64,000 nt of DNA from Xenorhabdus japonica (lineage in GTDB: Bacteria; Pseudomonadota; Gammaproteobacteria; Enterobacterales; Enterobacteriaceae), in contig NZ_FOVO01000001.1 in NCBI RefSeq assembly GCF_900115195.1, forward strand, positions 62,001 through 126,000. Direction: 5' to 3'. A model generated the notes under the pieces. The model was not told the DNA's origin. It searched no databases and saw only the letters and a list, made by a program, of their open reading frames with translations. Shown here piece by piece: positions 29,026 to 39,639 of this stretch; within the stretch, counting starts at the first letter, position 1; each line of letters starts with the position of its first letter. The position numbers and the translations under genes were made by a program.

Positions 29026-31509
29026 ATGTCAAAAGATCCTTTTCAGGAACGAGAGGCTGAAAAATACGAATCTCCTATTCCAAGCCGTGAATACATCTTG
29101 GATATCATTTCTAAACACACCACTCCAGTAAACCGTCAGGAATTAGCACAAGAACTTCAGTTAACCACTCCAGATGCACAAGAAGCATTGCGCCGTCGTT
29201 TGCGGGCAATGGAACGCGATGGACAATTGGTTTTTACCCGTCGTCAATGTTACGCATTGCCAGAGCGATTGGATTTATTGAAAGGCACAGTGATTGGACA
29301 CCGTGATGGCTATGGCTTTCTGCGTGTGGAAGGCCACAAAGAAGATTTTTACCTGTCCGCCGAACAGATGAAAATGGCGATCCATGGGGATGTTGTACTG
29401 GCGCAACCTTTGCGGCCAGACAGAAAAGGTCGCATTGAAGTACGTATCGTGCGGGTTTTGGAACCCAAATGCAGCCAAATTGTTGGCCGGTACTTTATAG
29501 ACGCTGGCATGGGGTTTGTCGTTCCTGATGATAGTCGTCTGTGTTTTGATATCTTGATCCCAAAAGAAACAATCTGCGGAGCGAGAATGGGTAATGTCGT
29601 GGTGGTTGAATTAACAAATCGCCCGACCCGCCGCACGAAAGCCATCGGTAAAATTGTTGAAGTACTGGGCGAAACTATGGGAACGAGCATGGCGGTTGAA
29701 ATTGCTCTGCGTACCCATGAAATTCCACATAGCTGGCCACCACTGGTAGAAAAACAGGTCGCTGATTTGGATGAAAATGTGCCGGAATCTGCCAAACAAG
29801 GTCGTGTAGATTTACGTGAATTACCGCTGGTAACAATTGATGGCGAAGATGCCCGTGATTTTGATGATGCGGTATTTTGCGAAAGAAAACGCGGCGGTGG
29901 TTGGCGATTATGGGTAGCGATTGCGGATGTCAGTTACTATGTTCGCCCGCAAACGGCTTTGGATACAGAAGCACGCAGCCGTGGTAACTCGGTCTATTTC
30001 CCGTCCCAAGTCGTACCTATGCTGCCAGAAGTACTGTCTAATGGATTGTGCTCCCTCAATCCAGAGGTTGATCGCCTGTGTATGGTATGCGAGATGACCG
30101 TTTCTGCTCAGGGCAAACTATCTTCCTATAAGTTTTACGAAGCAGTGATGAATTCACATGCCCGTTTGACCTATACAAAAGTTTGGAAGATTTTGCAGGG
30201 CGATCAAGAGTTGCGTGATCACTATAAGCCGCTGGTGAAGCATATTGAGCATCTGCATGAGCTTTATCAAGCACTGGAGCAGGCACGTGAACAGCGCGGA
30301 GCCATTTCGTTTGAATCAGAAGAAGCCAAGTTCATCTTTAATGCAGAGCGTCGTATTGATCGCATTGAACCTGTTGTACGCAACGATGCGCATAAACTTA
30401 TCGAAGAGTGTATGATTTTGGCAAATATTGCGGCTGCTCGCTTTGTTGAAAAACACCACGAACCTGCGTTATATCGTATCCATGATCGACCAAAAGAAGA
30501 GAGTATTCTGAACTTGCGTTCGGTTTTCAACGAGTTAGGGTTGAGCTTGTTGGGTGGCATGACGCCAGATCCGAAAGATTATGCGCAATTGATGAAAGAA
30601 GTTGCCGACAGGCCGGATCGCGAATTACTGCAAACCATGTTGTTGCGTTCCATGAAGCAGGCGATTTACGAACCGGAAAACCGGGGACACTTTGGTTTGG
30701 CATTACGCTCTTACTCTCACTTTACTTCGCCAATCCGCCGCTATCCTGATTTGGCTCTGCATCGGGCTATCAAGTATTTGTTGGCACAAGAAGAGTTGGC
30801 ACAAAAAGAACCCGTACAAAAAAATAGTGCTGCGGAGCATCGCTGGACCCCAACCGGGGGTTGGCACAACGACATGGAACACATGTTGCAATTGGGCGAC
30901 CATTGCTCCATGACCGAGCGTCGTGCTGATGAAGCGACAAGGGATGTGGCAGACTGGCTGAAATGTGATTTCATGCAAGATCAGGTAGGTAATGTTTTCA
31001 CCGGATTGATTACCAGCGTAACAGGCTTTGGTTTTTTTGTTCGCTTGAATGATTTGTTCATTGACGGCTTGGTGCATGTTTCGAAGTTGGATAACGATTA
31101 TTACCGATATGATAATGTTGGTCAGCGCTTGATTGGTGAATCTTCCGGGCAAACTTATCGTCTCGGTGATGAGGTGGAGATCCGTGTGGAAGCAGTTCAC
31201 ATGGATGAGCGTAATATCGATTTTGCTTTGCTTTCAACGACTCGTAAAGCGCGTAATCAGGGTAAGACAGCCCGTGATAAGGCGAAAAAAATTACGCCAG
31301 AGCGTAAAAATGGTAAAAAAGGTCGTGATCATAAAAAATCAGTCAATTTTGAGCCAGATAGCGGTTTCCGTAAAAAGAAAAGTTCGGAAAAGCCTAAAGC
31401 GTCTAAGCCAAGTAATTCTGATCAAGGCAAAAAGAAAAAACCGTCAAGTAAGACTAAGAAAATCACGGCAAAACTGAAAGCGAAACGTGCGAAAAAAAGC
31501 GCAGAGTGA
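29026..31509 (+). CDS. rnr: Ribonuclease R
   Basis: A processive 3'-5' exoribonuclease that digests structured RNA, and takes part in ribosome quality control and trans-translation. Domains in order: HTH_12 (residues about 20-90), two cold-shock domains, the RNB catalytic domain ([14 protein letters not shown] with the Asp cluster), S1, and a long Lys-rich tail. ATG 29026 with AGAGGA six bases upstream gives 827 aa and the E. coli N-terminus [15 protein letters not shown]. The region before the EHMLQLG block carries a small insertion with a local duplication ([14 protein letters not shown]). It overlaps the end of the nsrR region. Confidence 0.95.
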   Translation: MSKDPFQEREAEKYESPIPSREYILDIISKHTTPVNRQELAQELQLTTPDAQEALRRRLRAMERDGQLVFTRRQCYALPERLDLLKGTVIGHRDGYGFLRVEGHKEDFYLSAEQMKMAIHGDVVLAQPLRPDRKGRIEVRIVRVLEPKCSQIVGRYFIDAGMGFVVPDDSRLCFDILIPKETICGARMGNVVVVELTNRPTRRTKAIGKIVEVLGETMGTSMAVEIALRTHEIPHSWPPLVEKQVADLDENVPESAKQGRVDLRELPLVTIDGEDARDFDDAVFCERKRGGGWRLWVAIADVSYYVRPQTALDTEARSRGNSVYFPSQVVPMLPEVLSNGLCSLNPEVDRLCMVCEMTVSAQGKLSSYKFYEAVMNSHARLTYTKVWKILQGDQELRDHYKPLVKHIEHLHELYQALEQAREQRGAISFESEEAKFIFNAERRIDRIEPVVRNDAHKLIEECMILANIAAARFVEKHHEPALYRIHDRPKEESILNLRSVFNELGLSLLGGMTPDPKDYAQLMKEVADRPDRELLQTMLLRSMKQAIYEPENRGHFGLALRSYSHFTSPIRRYPDLALHRAIKYLLAQEELAQKEPVQKNSAAEHRWTPTGGWHNDMEHMLQLGDHCSMTERRADEATRDVADWLKCDFMQDQVGNVFTGLITSVTGFGFFVRLNDLFIDGLVHVSKLDNDYYRYDNVGQRLIGESSGQTYRLGDEVEIRVEAVHMDERNIDFALLSTTRKARNQGKTARDKAKKITPERKNGKKGRDHKKSVNFEPDSGFRKKKSSEKPKASKPSNSDQGKKKKPSSKTKKITAKLKAKRAKKSAE

Positions 31510-31627
31510 TTATCAGTAAAGATTAGTCCGTAAAAATGAGTCCATACAATCGTAAATCAGGGCGGATTCTACCGCCCACTATTTTCAGTATCTTATAAGA
31601 TATCAGTAAGTTAGGTGTCAGTCAGTC

Positions 31628-32365
31628 ATGAGTGAAATTATCTACGGTATCCATGCCGTTAAAGCCTTGCTGGAGAGCGATCCACAACGTTTCATGGAAG
31701 TTTATATGTTGAAAGGGCGTGAAGATCGCCGTTTAACGCCATTATTGCAGGAATTGGAAAGTATCGGTATTGCGGTACAAATTGCCAATCGCCAATGGCT
31801 GGATGCCCAAACGGAAGGTGCTGTCCATCAAGGAATCATCGCACGAGTCAAACCGGGACGTCAGTATCAGGAAAATGATTTGCCGGATTTGTTATCCCGG
31901 TCGGATCGCCCATTCTTGCTGGTACTAGACGGTGTTACCGATCCACATAATCTGGGGGCTTGCTTGCGTACAGCGGACGCTGCGGGGGTTGATGCGGTTA
32001 TTGTTCCCCGTGATCGTTCTGCACAATTGAATGCGACAGCCAAAAAAGTTGCCTGTGGTGCCGCAGAAAGTGTTCCGCTGATTCGCGTTACTAACCTTGC
32101 CCGGACATTGCGTTTACTGCAAGAGCACAATATCTGGGTTGTCGGAACTGCCGGCGAAGCCACGCATGCTTTATACGAGAGTAAGCTGACTGGCCCAATG
32201 GCCCTGGTGATGGGGGCGGAAGGTGAAGGCATGCGCCGATTGACTCGCGATCATTGTGATGAATTGATCAGTATTCCAATGGCGGGTTCAGTCTCTTCTT
32301 TGAACGTATCGGTAGCGACAGGGGTATGCTTGTTTGAAATCGTGCGCCAGAGAAGTGTCCTGTAA
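31628..32365 (+). CDS. rlmB: 23S rRNA (Gm2251) 2'-O-methyltransferase RlmB
   Basis: A 245-aa SPOUT methyltransferase that modifies G2251 in the peptidyl-transferase P loop. An N-terminal RNA-binding domain ([14 protein letters not shown]) is followed by the knotted C-terminal domain with [29 protein letters not shown] and [16 protein letters not shown], the three SpoU motifs. It is the third gene of nsrR-rnr-rlmB, the E. coli order. Confidence 0.96.
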   Translation: MSEIIYGIHAVKALLESDPQRFMEVYMLKGREDRRLTPLLQELESIGIAVQIANRQWLDAQTEGAVHQGIIARVKPGRQYQENDLPDLLSRSDRPFLLVLDGVTDPHNLGACLRTADAAGVDAVIVPRDRSAQLNATAKKVACGAAESVPLIRVTNLARTLRLLQEHNIWVVGTAGEATHALYESKLTGPMALVMGAEGEGMRRLTRDHCDELISIPMAGSVSSLNVSVATGVCLFEIVRQRSVL

Positions 32366-32560
32366 TTATTTGTCATTTGTCTGCCTCGAATGATTTGAAA
32401 GAAGAATAAATGTGCTTTTCTCTACCCGGACCTTGAGTTTTTTTTTGTGTGTGGGTATAGTGACGCGTCAATTTTTCAGCCGTACTAAACACGTTCCTTG
32501 CCTCCATGGGCCACGGCTGACCCTGACAGGAGGCTGAATAATCCGTAAGGAGCAATGCTA
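32366..32560 (+). promoter_or_regulatory. rpsF operon leader, possible S6:S18 binding RNA
   Basis: The 195-bp leader holds alternative pairings. CAGCCGT (32477-32483) pairs with ACGGCTG (32513-32519), while GCCTCC (32500-32505) pairs with GGAGGC (32529-32534) close to the ribosome binding site of rpsF. E. coli-type rpsF leaders are bound by the S6:S18 complex for feedback repression. Whether this leader keeps that structure was judged by eye only. Confidence 0.45.
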
Positions 32561-32968
32561 ATGCGTCATTACGAAATCGTTTTTATGGTCCATCCTGACC
32601 AAAGCGAACAGGTTCCGGGCATGATCGAGCGTTACAGTGCGACTATCACTAACGCGCAAGGTCAGATTCATCGTCTGGAAGACTGGGGTCGTCGTCAACT
32701 GGCTTACCCAATCAACAAACTGCACAAGGCTCACTACGTTCTGATGAACGTTGAAGCGCCACAAGAAGCGATTGATGAGCTGGAAACTAACTTCCGCTTC
32801 AACGACGCCGTTATCCGCAGCATGGTTATGCGCGTTAAGCACGCAGTAACTGAAGCATCACCAATGGTTAAGGCTAAAGACGAACGTCGCAGCCGTGATC
32901 TGGTCCTGGAAGAAGGCCTGGTTGATGATGCTGATGATGCTGATGAAGCTGGGGATTCTGAAGAGTAA
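32561..32968 (+). CDS. rpsF: 30S ribosomal protein S6
   Basis: A 135-aa primary binding protein of the 30S platform that pairs with S18. [20 protein letters not shown] and the [19 protein letters not shown] block are near-identical to E. coli. ATG 32561 lies eight bases after TAAGGAG; ATG 32555 is too close to it. The acidic tail ([14 protein letters not shown]) has a GATGATGCT nucleotide repeat and is the type of tail RimK extends with glutamate. It is the first gene of rpsF-priB-rpsR-rplI. Confidence 0.97.
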   Translation: MRHYEIVFMVHPDQSEQVPGMIERYSATITNAQGQIHRLEDWGRRQLAYPINKLHKAHYVLMNVEAPQEAIDELETNFRFNDAVIRSMVMRVKHAVTEASPMVKAKDERRSRDLVLEEGLVDDADDADEAGDSEE

Positions 32969-32973
32969 TTACC

Positions 32974-33523
<550 letters not shown>

Positions 33524-33561
33524 TAGGCTCAGTCCATTAATGACTTTGAGAGGATAAGGTA

Positions 33562-34014
33562 ATGCAAGTTATTCTGCTTGATAAAGTAGCGAACCTGGGT
33601 AGCCTGGGTGACCAAGTTAACGTTAAAGCGGGTTATGCCCGTAACTTCTTAGTACCACAGGGCAAAGCTGTTCCTGCAACTAAGAAAAACATCGAATTCT
33701 TTGAAGCTCGCCGTGCTGAACTGGAAGCTAAACTGGCTGACGTTCTGACCGCAGCGCAAGCTCGTGCAGAGAAAATCAGTGCACTGGGCGCTGTCACCAT
33801 CGCTTCTAAAGCGGGTGACGAAGGCAAACTGTTCGGTTCTATCGGTACTCGTGACATCGCTGATGCAGTTACTGCAGCTGGCGTTGAAGTATCTAAGAGC
33901 GAAGTTCGCCTGCCTAACGGTGTTCTGCGTACTGTTGGTGAGCATGAAGTTCACTTCCAAGTACACAGCGATGTATTCGCACAGTTGAACGTTAACATCG
34001 TTCCAGAAGCTTAA
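33562..34014 (+). CDS. rplI: 50S ribosomal protein L9
   Basis: A 150-aa two-domain protein. The N-terminal rRNA-binding domain ([32 protein letters not shown]) is joined by a long alpha helix to the C-terminal domain ([14 protein letters not shown]). It extends from the ribosome and affects frame maintenance. It is the last gene of its operon and is followed by a strong terminator. Confidence 0.98.
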   Translation: MQVILLDKVANLGSLGDQVNVKAGYARNFLVPQGKAVPATKKNIEFFEARRAELEAKLADVLTAAQARAEKISALGAVTIASKAGDEGKLFGSIGTRDIADAVTAAGVEVSKSEVRLPNGVLRTVGEHEVHFQVHSDVFAQLNVNIVPEA

Positions 34015-34041
34015 TCCCTGATTAGCTGAAGAACATGTGAC

Positions 34042-34078
34042 AACAAAAAACGCTGGCATTGCCAGCGTTTTTTGTTGT
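34042..34078 (+). terminator. Terminator of the rpsF-priB-rpsR-rplI operon
   Basis: A 16-bp stem including CGCTGGC-ATT-GCCAGCG, ending in six T residues. Confidence 0.95.
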
Positions 34079-34398
34079 TTCTGACAAACCTCGTTGAAAA
34101 TAACGCGGTTTGTGTTTTTAATTATGAATAATTAATACTCCCATTTTCTTCATTCGGATCATACCTATTACCATTGCAGTTCCAGTACGTTTGCATAAAC
34201 TCACATCTTCCTAAACAAATAGAGCAAGAAATTAATTCTGGTTCTGATAATACAAATTCTCCCATCAAATAAATAAAATTTACATGTTAAATTTAAATAC
34301 TAATTTCATCGCAAAATGACCTATCTATACCCACATAGGTGATGATTCAGGTATAGTCAGCATATTTTGGTTAATATGAATCCATATTTGATTGTGTG
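34079..34398. other. Intergenic DNA left of the dinJ-yafQ module
   Basis: AT-rich DNA. It holds TTGAAAATAAC (34094-34104) followed closely by GGTTTGT, repeated to the right of the toxin gene at 35041-35059. It also holds the possible small minus-strand ORF listed separately. Nothing else supported. Confidence 0.4.
34122..34265 (-). CDS. Possible Cys-containing small ORF, unknown
   Basis: 47 codons on the minus strand from ATG 34265 to TAA 34122: MGEFVLSEPELISCSICLGR, then CEFMQTYWNCNG, with four cysteines. Its amino-acid composition looks protein-like, and it lies in otherwise AT-rich intergenic DNA. No Shine-Dalgarno sequence precedes it and no family is recognised. It could be a gene fragment or chance. 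Confidence 0.25.
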   Translation of the reverse strand: MGEFVLSEPELISCSICLGRCEFMQTYWNCNGNRYDPNEENGSINYS

Positions 34399-34410
34399 GC
34401 TCAATTGAGC
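34399..34410. promoter_or_regulatory. Palindromic candidate operator of dinJ-yafQ
   Basis: GCTCAATTGAGC, a perfect 12-bp palindrome, lies 37 bp before the dinJ start. Ribbon-helix-helix antitoxins typically repress their own promoter through such sites. Confidence 0.5.
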
Positions 34411-34446
34411 TACAGTCTAATTATCAACCAATATAGGAGGTTTAAT

Positions 34447-34737
34447 ATGGCTGCAAATGCGTTTGTTCGTGCTCGTATAGATGAGACACTAAAAAATGAG
34501 GCTGCCGAAGTACTTGCTGACATGGGGTTAACCGTGTCTGATCTGATACGTATAACACTGACCAAAGTAGCCAAGGAAAAGGCACTGCCGTTTGATATGC
34601 GTATTCCTAACGAGCTGACTGCTAAAACTATTGCTGACAGTGAGAAAGGCATAGATATCCATAAAGCGAAAGATGCTGATGATCTATTTAATCAGTTGGG
34701 TTGGGTATCTGACAGCCATGAAACAACGGGAAATTGA
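34447..34737 (+). CDS. dinJ: Antitoxin DinJ (RelB/DinJ family)
   Basis: A 96-aa antitoxin. The N-terminal ribbon-helix-helix (AANAFVRARIDETLKNEAAEV, then LADMGLTVSDLIRITL) binds DNA and dimerises; the C-terminal tail wraps the toxin. ATG 34447 follows ATAGGAGG. The frame is open further upstream but the family N-terminus fits this start. It overlaps yafQ by 20 bp, so expression is coupled. Together they form a type II toxin-antitoxin module inserted between rplI and fklB. Confidence 0.9.
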   Translation: MAANAFVRARIDETLKNEAAEVLADMGLTVSDLIRITLTKVAKEKALPFDMRIPNELTAKTIADSEKGIDIHKAKDADDLFNQLGWVSDSHETTGN

Positions 34738-34993
34738 GTATTCAGGCCAGTTTCAGAGGGATGTGAAATTGGCTCAGAAGCGTCATAAGGATATAGGAAA
34801 GCTGAAAGAGCTGATGGGATTCTTAAGTAACAGTGAGCTACCTTTACCAGCCATATATAAAGATCATCCGCTACAAGGGAATTATAAAGGCTATCGAGAT
34901 GCTCACATAGAACCAGATTGGATTCTTATCTACAAAATTACTGATGATCTGCTTCGATTCGAGCGAATGGGAACCCACTCTGATCTGTTCTAA
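34718..34993 (+). CDS. yafQ: mRNA interferase toxin YafQ
   Basis: A 91-aa RelE-superfamily ribosome-dependent endoribonuclease that in E. coli cuts in-frame AAA-A/G codons. Key residues are in register with E. coli YafQ: His50 (YKDHPLQG), His63, Asp67, Trp68 (RDAHIEPDWILIY), His87 and Phe91 (MGTHSDLF, last residue). ATG 34718 gives MKQREIEYSGQF, the family N-terminus. The conserved catalytic set suggests an active toxin. Confidence 0.93.
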   Translation: MKQREIEYSGQFQRDVKLAQKRHKDIGKLKELMGFLSNSELPLPAIYKDHPLQGNYKGYRDAHIEPDWILIYKITDDLLRFERMGTHSDLF

Positions 34994-35203
34994 CTATAGA
35001 GGTCATTAATAATGAGTGGGCAGTGGTTCCATCCAATCCTTTGAAAATAACAGGTTTGTTTTATTCCTCAAATATAAGGACGTGGTAGTAGTTATACGTC
35101 AGTAATTGGTATCTCACGCTATTATTGATTCCCTTCACGCGTTTACCCATCTAGGCAGTGCTGTTATGCTTGAGCCTTCATTTATTTAATAACAGGTATT
35201 TTC

Positions 35204-35824
35204 ATGACAAAACCTTCTTTTGAGTCTATTGAAGCGCGTGCGAGTTACGGTATTGGTTTGCAGGTTGGTCAACAATTACAGGAATCTGGCTTACAAGGGT
35301 TGGAACCAGAAGCACTATTAGCAGGGTTATGTGATGCGTTGGAAAGCCGTTCTCCTGTTATTCCTGTAGAAGAACTGCATCGTGCGCTACGTGAGATACA
35401 TGAACGTGCTGATAACGTTCGTCGTGAACGTCAGCAGGTTATGGCGGAAGAAGGCAAAAAATTCCTGGCAGAAAACATTCAGCGTGAAGGTGTAAGCAGC
35501 ACTGAGTCTGGTCTGCAATTTTCTGTCCTGACACAAGGTGATGGCGCTATTCCTGCCCGTACCGATCGTGTTCGTGTTCATTATACTGGTCGTCTGATTG
35601 ATGGCGCTGTATTTGATAGCTCAGTACAGCGCGGTACACCAGCAGAATTTCCTGTCAGCGGCGTGATCCCGGGGTGGATTGAAGCGTTGACTTTGATGCC
35701 AGTAGGTTCTAAGTGGGAACTGTACATCCCTCACAATCTGGCTTACGGTGAGCGTGGTGCAGGTGCGTCCATTCCTCCTTATAGCACGTTGATCTTTGAA
35801 GTAGAATTACTGGAAATCTTGTAA
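35204..35824 (+). CDS. fklB: FKBP-type peptidyl-prolyl isomerase FklB (FKBP22)
   Basis: A 206-aa proline isomerase, the E. coli length. The N-terminal dimerisation domain ([20 protein letters not shown]) and linker helix precede the FKBP domain from about residue 115: [27 protein letters not shown] and [16 protein letters not shown]. The charged helix with repeated RR/EE explains its soluble, V-shaped dimer form in the family. Its own terminator follows. Confidence 0.96.
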   Translation: MTKPSFESIEARASYGIGLQVGQQLQESGLQGLEPEALLAGLCDALESRSPVIPVEELHRALREIHERADNVRRERQQVMAEEGKKFLAENIQREGVSSTESGLQFSVLTQGDGAIPARTDRVRVHYTGRLIDGAVFDSSVQRGTPAEFPVSGVIPGWIEALTLMPVGSKWELYIPHNLAYGERGAGASIPPYSTLIFEVELLEIL

Positions 35825-35873
35825 TTTTTTTGATCTGTAATTCTTTGAACTGTAATTATATTGATAATTAAGC

Positions 35874-35901
35874 AAATAGCCGGTTAGCCGGCTATTTTTT
35901 T
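35874..35901 (+). terminator. Terminator after fklB
   Basis: AAATAGCCGG-TTAG-CCGGCTATTT followed by further T residues. Confidence 0.92.
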
Positions 35902-35995
35902 ACGTGTATTTGGGAATGATAGAAGAATAAAGTATTCACTATTCCATTAAAAAATACGCTAAAAATATAGCTTAAGGTGGTATACCCAAAATAGA

Positions 35996-36034
35996 TTTCA
36001 ATTTGCAGTACAACCAAAAAGTTGCAATTTGAAA
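35996..36034. repeat. Palindromic dispersed repeat, copy 2
   Basis: TTTCAATTTGCA (35996-36007) and TGCAATTTGAAA (36023-36034), 12 bp with one mismatch. It is preceded by GGTATACCCAAAATAGA and is related to the copy at 3204-3241. It lies in the fklB-cysQ gap. Confidence 0.55.
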
Positions 36035-36074
36035 ACATGAGGGGATAGCTAAACAATGAACGCAGAGGTGTATG

Positions 36075-36818
36075 ATGCTACAACAGATCTGCCAATTGGC
36101 ACGGGAAGCAGGCGCGGCGATCATGGAGGTTTATCAGGCTGGGCAACCGTTGAAAGTAGAACATAAAATGGATGATTCACCTGTTACTGTAGCGGATATT
36201 GCCGCTCACCAGATCATTAAATCGGGATTGTTGCGGATTGCGCCTGATATCCCCTTGTTATCAGAAGAAGATCCACCAGCATGGGAAGAACGGAAAAACT
36301 GGCAGCGCTATTGGCTGGTTGATCCGTTAGATGGTACGAAAGAGTTTATTCGCCGAAATGGCGAGTTTACCGTCAATATCGCATTGGTAGAAAATGGTGT
36401 ACCTGTGATGGGCGTTATTTATGTTCCTGTACAGAATGTCTTGTATTCAGGGCAAGGACGTCACGCATGGAAAGAGAGCAATGGTCAGATACTTCCCATT
36501 AAAGTGATTCCAGCGAAACCTCCGATCGTGGTAGTCAGCCGTTCTCACAAGGATGATGAGGAGTTAAAAGATTATCTTTCCCAGTTAGGTGTGCACGATA
36601 CACTTTCGGTTGGGTCTTCACTCAAGTTCTGTATGGTTGCAGAGGGAAAAGCCCAACTTTACCCACGTTTTGGACCGACCAATATCTGGGATACTGGTGC
36701 CGGTCATGCCATTGCTATTGCTGCGGGGGCACATGTTACGGATTGGGAAGGGAAAACACTAAATTACACACCACGTGAATCCTTTCTGAATCCAGGCTTC
36801 AGGGTCAGTATTTTTTGA
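36075..36818 (+). CDS. cysQ: 3'(2'),5'-bisphosphate nucleotidase CysQ
   Basis: A 247-aa inositol-monophosphatase-family enzyme that hydrolyses 3'-phosphoadenosine 5'-phosphate from sulfate assimilation. Metal-binding motifs: [19 protein letters not shown] and [16 protein letters not shown] precedes; ATG 36075 gives the E. coli-like [13 protein letters not shown], while ATG 36072 would add one Met. It lies downstream of fklB as in E. coli. Confidence 0.95.
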   Translation: MLQQICQLAREAGAAIMEVYQAGQPLKVEHKMDDSPVTVADIAAHQIIKSGLLRIAPDIPLLSEEDPPAWEERKNWQRYWLVDPLDGTKEFIRRNGEFTVNIALVENGVPVMGVIYVPVQNVLYSGQGRHAWKESNGQILPIKVIPAKPPIVVVSRSHKDDEELKDYLSQLGVHDTLSVGSSLKFCMVAEGKAQLYPRFGPTNIWDTGAGHAIAIAAGAHVTDWEGKTLNYTPRESFLNPGFRVSIF

Positions 36819-36936
36819 TATTAAGACGATATTATTAAGATGATAACGTAAGGTGATAATGGTTCACAGTAGGAGAACCATTATCACTGTACGAGTATTA
36901 GAATTACCATGATTGAAGATCAGGATCATCTTTAGG

Positions 36937-37494
36937 TTATTTTTTCAATTCGTCTTTGATTAGGCTAATAACATGAGTGATTTCTTCGTTACTTAACTTG
37001 CCATCTTTGACAAATTTCGCGTTACCGTTTTTATCCAGCACAATGATTGCTGAACTTTTGGGTTCCAGCCCCCAAGCTTTTTTAACTAGTCCGTTGCTGT
37101 CCACAATAAATTGTGACCACGGGAACTGTTTTTTGCTGTCTTCGAGACTATTGAGAACAAAAATGCTGGTGCCAAAAATAGCATCATCGGTATTCACAAT
37201 GCTGGTTGTTTGATATTTATCCTTGGGTAAATCAGCATTTTTCAATGCTTGAATCAAGGGATCGTTCATCTCTTTTGCGGAGCTACGACCGGCAATATGC
37301 TGGATCGTTCTTACTTTACCCGGAAGCTCAGTGCTGCTCCATTTTTGGTAGCTAAATTTACCATTGTTTAGTAACAGCTCACCTTTATCTGTCACACTGA
37401 CTGCGGGAACTTGTTGTTCTAATGTGATGTTGTGGGCGAATGCAAATATTGGAGTTAAACTCAATATTGCAGGTAATACAATGTTTTTTATCAT
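36937..37494 (-). CDS. ytfJ: YtfJ family periplasmic protein
   Basis: A 185-aa protein with a signal peptide (IKNIVLPAILSLTPIFAFAH). The mature part has a thioredoxin-like fold seen in the family: FVLNSLEDSKKQFPW and AIIVLDKNGNAKFVKDG, without a CxxC motif. Its function is not established. The cysQ-ytfJ-ytfK-ytfL order and strands match E. coli. Confidence 0.92.
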   Translation of the reverse strand: MIKNIVLPAILSLTPIFAFAHNITLEQQVPAVSVTDKGELLLNNGKFSYQKWSSTELPGKVRTIQHIAGRSSAKEMNDPLIQALKNADLPKDKYQTTSIVNTDDAIFGTSIFVLNSLEDSKKQFPWSQFIVDSNGLVKKAWGLEPKSSAIIVLDKNGNAKFVKDGKLSNEEITHVISLIKDELKK

Positions 37495-37820
37495 ATTTAT
37501 TCCTTATTTATCATAGTGTGGAATATTATCAGAGAATACCATATTCAGCATAGCGCTTGTTAACAGGGCTGTCCTCAAAAAAATAAACAATTTGATAACA
37601 TTCGGATGAGATATAAGTAAACAAGGTAAAGCATATAATTTAATATGCATTAATATTATGACGTTATATGAAAGTAGTGATTGAATTTTGATATTCAGGG
37701 GAACAAATTTTTATATACGTAGTCTATACACTTTGCATAACAGTGACATGTCTTCTGATTCATTAGTTATGTGATGCAATAGAACGGTATCGTAAGAAGC
37801 ATGGGAGGAAAAAAACAGAG
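37495..37820. other. Divergent ytfJ-ytfK intergenic region
   Basis: 326 bp, AT-rich, no gene seen. It must contain the divergent promoters of ytfJ and ytfK. A GGGAGGAAAAAAACAGAG site precedes ytfK. Confidence 0.5.
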
Positions 37821-38027
37821 ATGAAAATCTTTCGCCATTATAACCCAATGAAAATTGCTCTCTACGTGAAAACTCTATTTCGTGGGCGTTTATATATTAA
37901 GGACATGGGCGCTTTTGAATTTAATTATGGAAAAATTTTACCCCCGAAGATAAGAGATAAACGTCATTTCCATGTAATGAGTGAAGTTAACCAGCAAGTA
38001 TTACGCTTACAGACTGAAATGGGGTGA
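37821..38027 (+). CDS. ytfK: DUF1107 protein YtfK
   Basis: A 68-aa small basic protein ([37 protein letters not shown]). E. coli YtfK promotes SpoT-dependent (p)ppGpp accumulation under phosphate and fatty-acid starvation. The length matches. It stands alone between divergent ytfJ and convergent ytfL. Confidence 0.92.
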   Translation: MKIFRHYNPMKIALYVKTLFRGRLYIKDMGAFEFNYGKILPPKIRDKRHFHVMSEVNQQVLRLQTEMG

Positions 38028-38111
38028 TGTTTTTCAACGATCCATCTACTGATGGGGATGTAACAAGATCGACAGCATACATACCATTAGTATCATAACC
38101 ATTAGTATAAT

Positions 38112-38135
38112 AAACGGCCTTGCGGCCGTTTTTTG
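38112..38135 (+). terminator. Terminator between ytfK and ytfL
   Basis: AAACGGCC-TTGC-GGCCGTTT followed by TTT; it may serve both convergent genes. Confidence 0.9.
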
Positions 38136-38151
38136 ATCTTATGCGTTATGT

Positions 38152-39483
38152 TTACGTTTCATTCGATTGTTTGGTGTTGGGATGATTAGGTTGCGTGAGA
38201 GTATCGACAACTTTTGTCACCAGCAATTGATCGATTTTATAGTTATCAATATCTACCACTTCAAACTTATAACCACCGAATTTCACATAATCCGTGCGTT
38301 TTGGGATTTTTCGTAGGCGGAACATCATAAAACCAGCGATAGTTTCATAATTACTGGAGTCTGGGAAATCATCAATATCCAGAACCCGCATGACATCTTC
38401 AATCGGTGTGCCGCCTTCAACCAGCCACGAATTTTCATCCCGGATGACGATTTGTTCTTCCTGACCCTGCCCGACTAAGTCTCCCATTAAGGTAGTCATG
38501 ACGTCATTAAGAGTGATGACACCCATTACCAAGGCATATTCATTGAGGATAATAGCGAAATCTTCCCCAGCGGTTTTGAAACTTTCCAGTGTATCAGAGA
38601 GTGAAAGCGTATCTGGGATCATCAAGGCGTTGCGGATTTGGACACCATCTTTCAGGTTGAGGCTTTGTCCGCTCAAGACACGGTTGAGCAAGTCTTTCGA
38701 GTCCACATAACCGATAACATGGTCAATGTCACCATCACAAACGAGGAATTTTGAGTGAGGATAAGTGGAGATTTTTTCTTTGATGCTGTTTTCATCTTCA
38801 CGTTTGTCAAAATACACTACACTTTCACGGGAAGTCATGGCAGAAGGGACGGTACGGGACTCCAGTTCGAAAACATTTTCAATTAACTCATGTTCTTGTT
38901 TGCGAAGTACACCAGCAATGGCTCCCGCTTCAACGACAGCGTAAATATCGTCAGATGTAATGTCTTCATTACGTTCCATCGGGATCTTGAGGATTTTGAG
39001 GATGCAGTCGGCCAGGCCATTGAATAACCAAATCAGAGGACGGCAAATTGCCAGACAGAAACGCATTGGATTGACAATTCTCAAGGCAACGGCTTCGGGC
39101 TTAATCATGCCAATGCGTTTAGGGGTTAAATCAGCAAGCAGGATAAAGGTACTGGTAACGATAGTAAAAGAGCAGATGAATCCCAGTTGGTCTGCCCATT
39201 CTGGTCGCATGAATTTTATAAACAGTGCTTTCAATGCGGGTGAAAAGGCGGATTCTCCCATCACCCCCGCAAGGATTGCTACCGCATTTAGGCCGATTTG
39301 AACCACAGTAAAGAACATACCGGGAGTTTCTTGCAGCTTAAGGACATGAGCAGCATTGAGATTCCCTTCATCGACCATCTGTTTTAATTTTATTCTTCTT
39401 GAAGCAGCCAGAGAAATTTCTGATAACGAAAAAAATGCGCTAATAGCACAAAGTAAAAGTATCACTAATAAACTGTTTAACAT
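38152..39483 (-). CDS. ytfL: CorC/HlyC-family membrane protein YtfL (PaeA)
   Basis: A 443-aa inner-membrane protein: DUF21 domain with about four helices (LLVILLLCAISAFFSLSEIS start), two CBS domains (PSAMTSRESVVYFD; VCDGDIDHVIGYVDSKDLL), and a C-terminal CorC_HlyC domain (GVITLNDVMTTLMGDLVG). In Salmonella and E. coli the protein protects stationary-phase cells from cadaverine and putrescine, probably as an exporter. It lies upstream of msrA on the same strand region as in E. coli. Confidence 0.93.
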   Translation of the reverse strand: MLNSLLVILLLCAISAFFSLSEISLAASRRIKLKQMVDEGNLNAAHVLKLQETPGMFFTVVQIGLNAVAILAGVMGESAFSPALKALFIKFMRPEWADQLGFICSFTIVTSTFILLADLTPKRIGMIKPEAVALRIVNPMRFCLAICRPLIWLFNGLADCILKILKIPMERNEDITSDDIYAVVEAGAIAGVLRKQEHELIENVFELESRTVPSAMTSRESVVYFDKREDENSIKEKISTYPHSKFLVCDGDIDHVIGYVDSKDLLNRVLSGQSLNLKDGVQIRNALMIPDTLSLSDTLESFKTAGEDFAIILNEYALVMGVITLNDVMTTLMGDLVGQGQEEQIVIRDENSWLVEGGTPIEDVMRVLDIDDFPDSSNYETIAGFMMFRLRKIPKRTDYVKFGGYKFEVVDIDNYKIDQLLVTKVVDTLTQPNHPNTKQSNET

Positions 39484-39601
39484 AAAGTATCCGTGTCTTA
39501 TCTCCAGCGATAGGGTAGGTTTTATTTGAATAGCACCGGAAATGGGATGAAAAATTATACAAATAAAAATATTACGGCGGGATGCCGAAAAATCAATAAG
39601 T

Positions 39602-39630
39602 TTAGCCCAACGATTATAGCATTGGGCTAA
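39602..39630 (-). terminator. Terminator-like hairpin after msrA
   Basis: TTAGCCCAA (39602-39610) pairs with TTGGGCTAA (39622-39630), 10 bp past the msrA stop. The T tract is weak. Confidence 0.5.
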
Positions 39631-39639
39631 CTAAATCGG

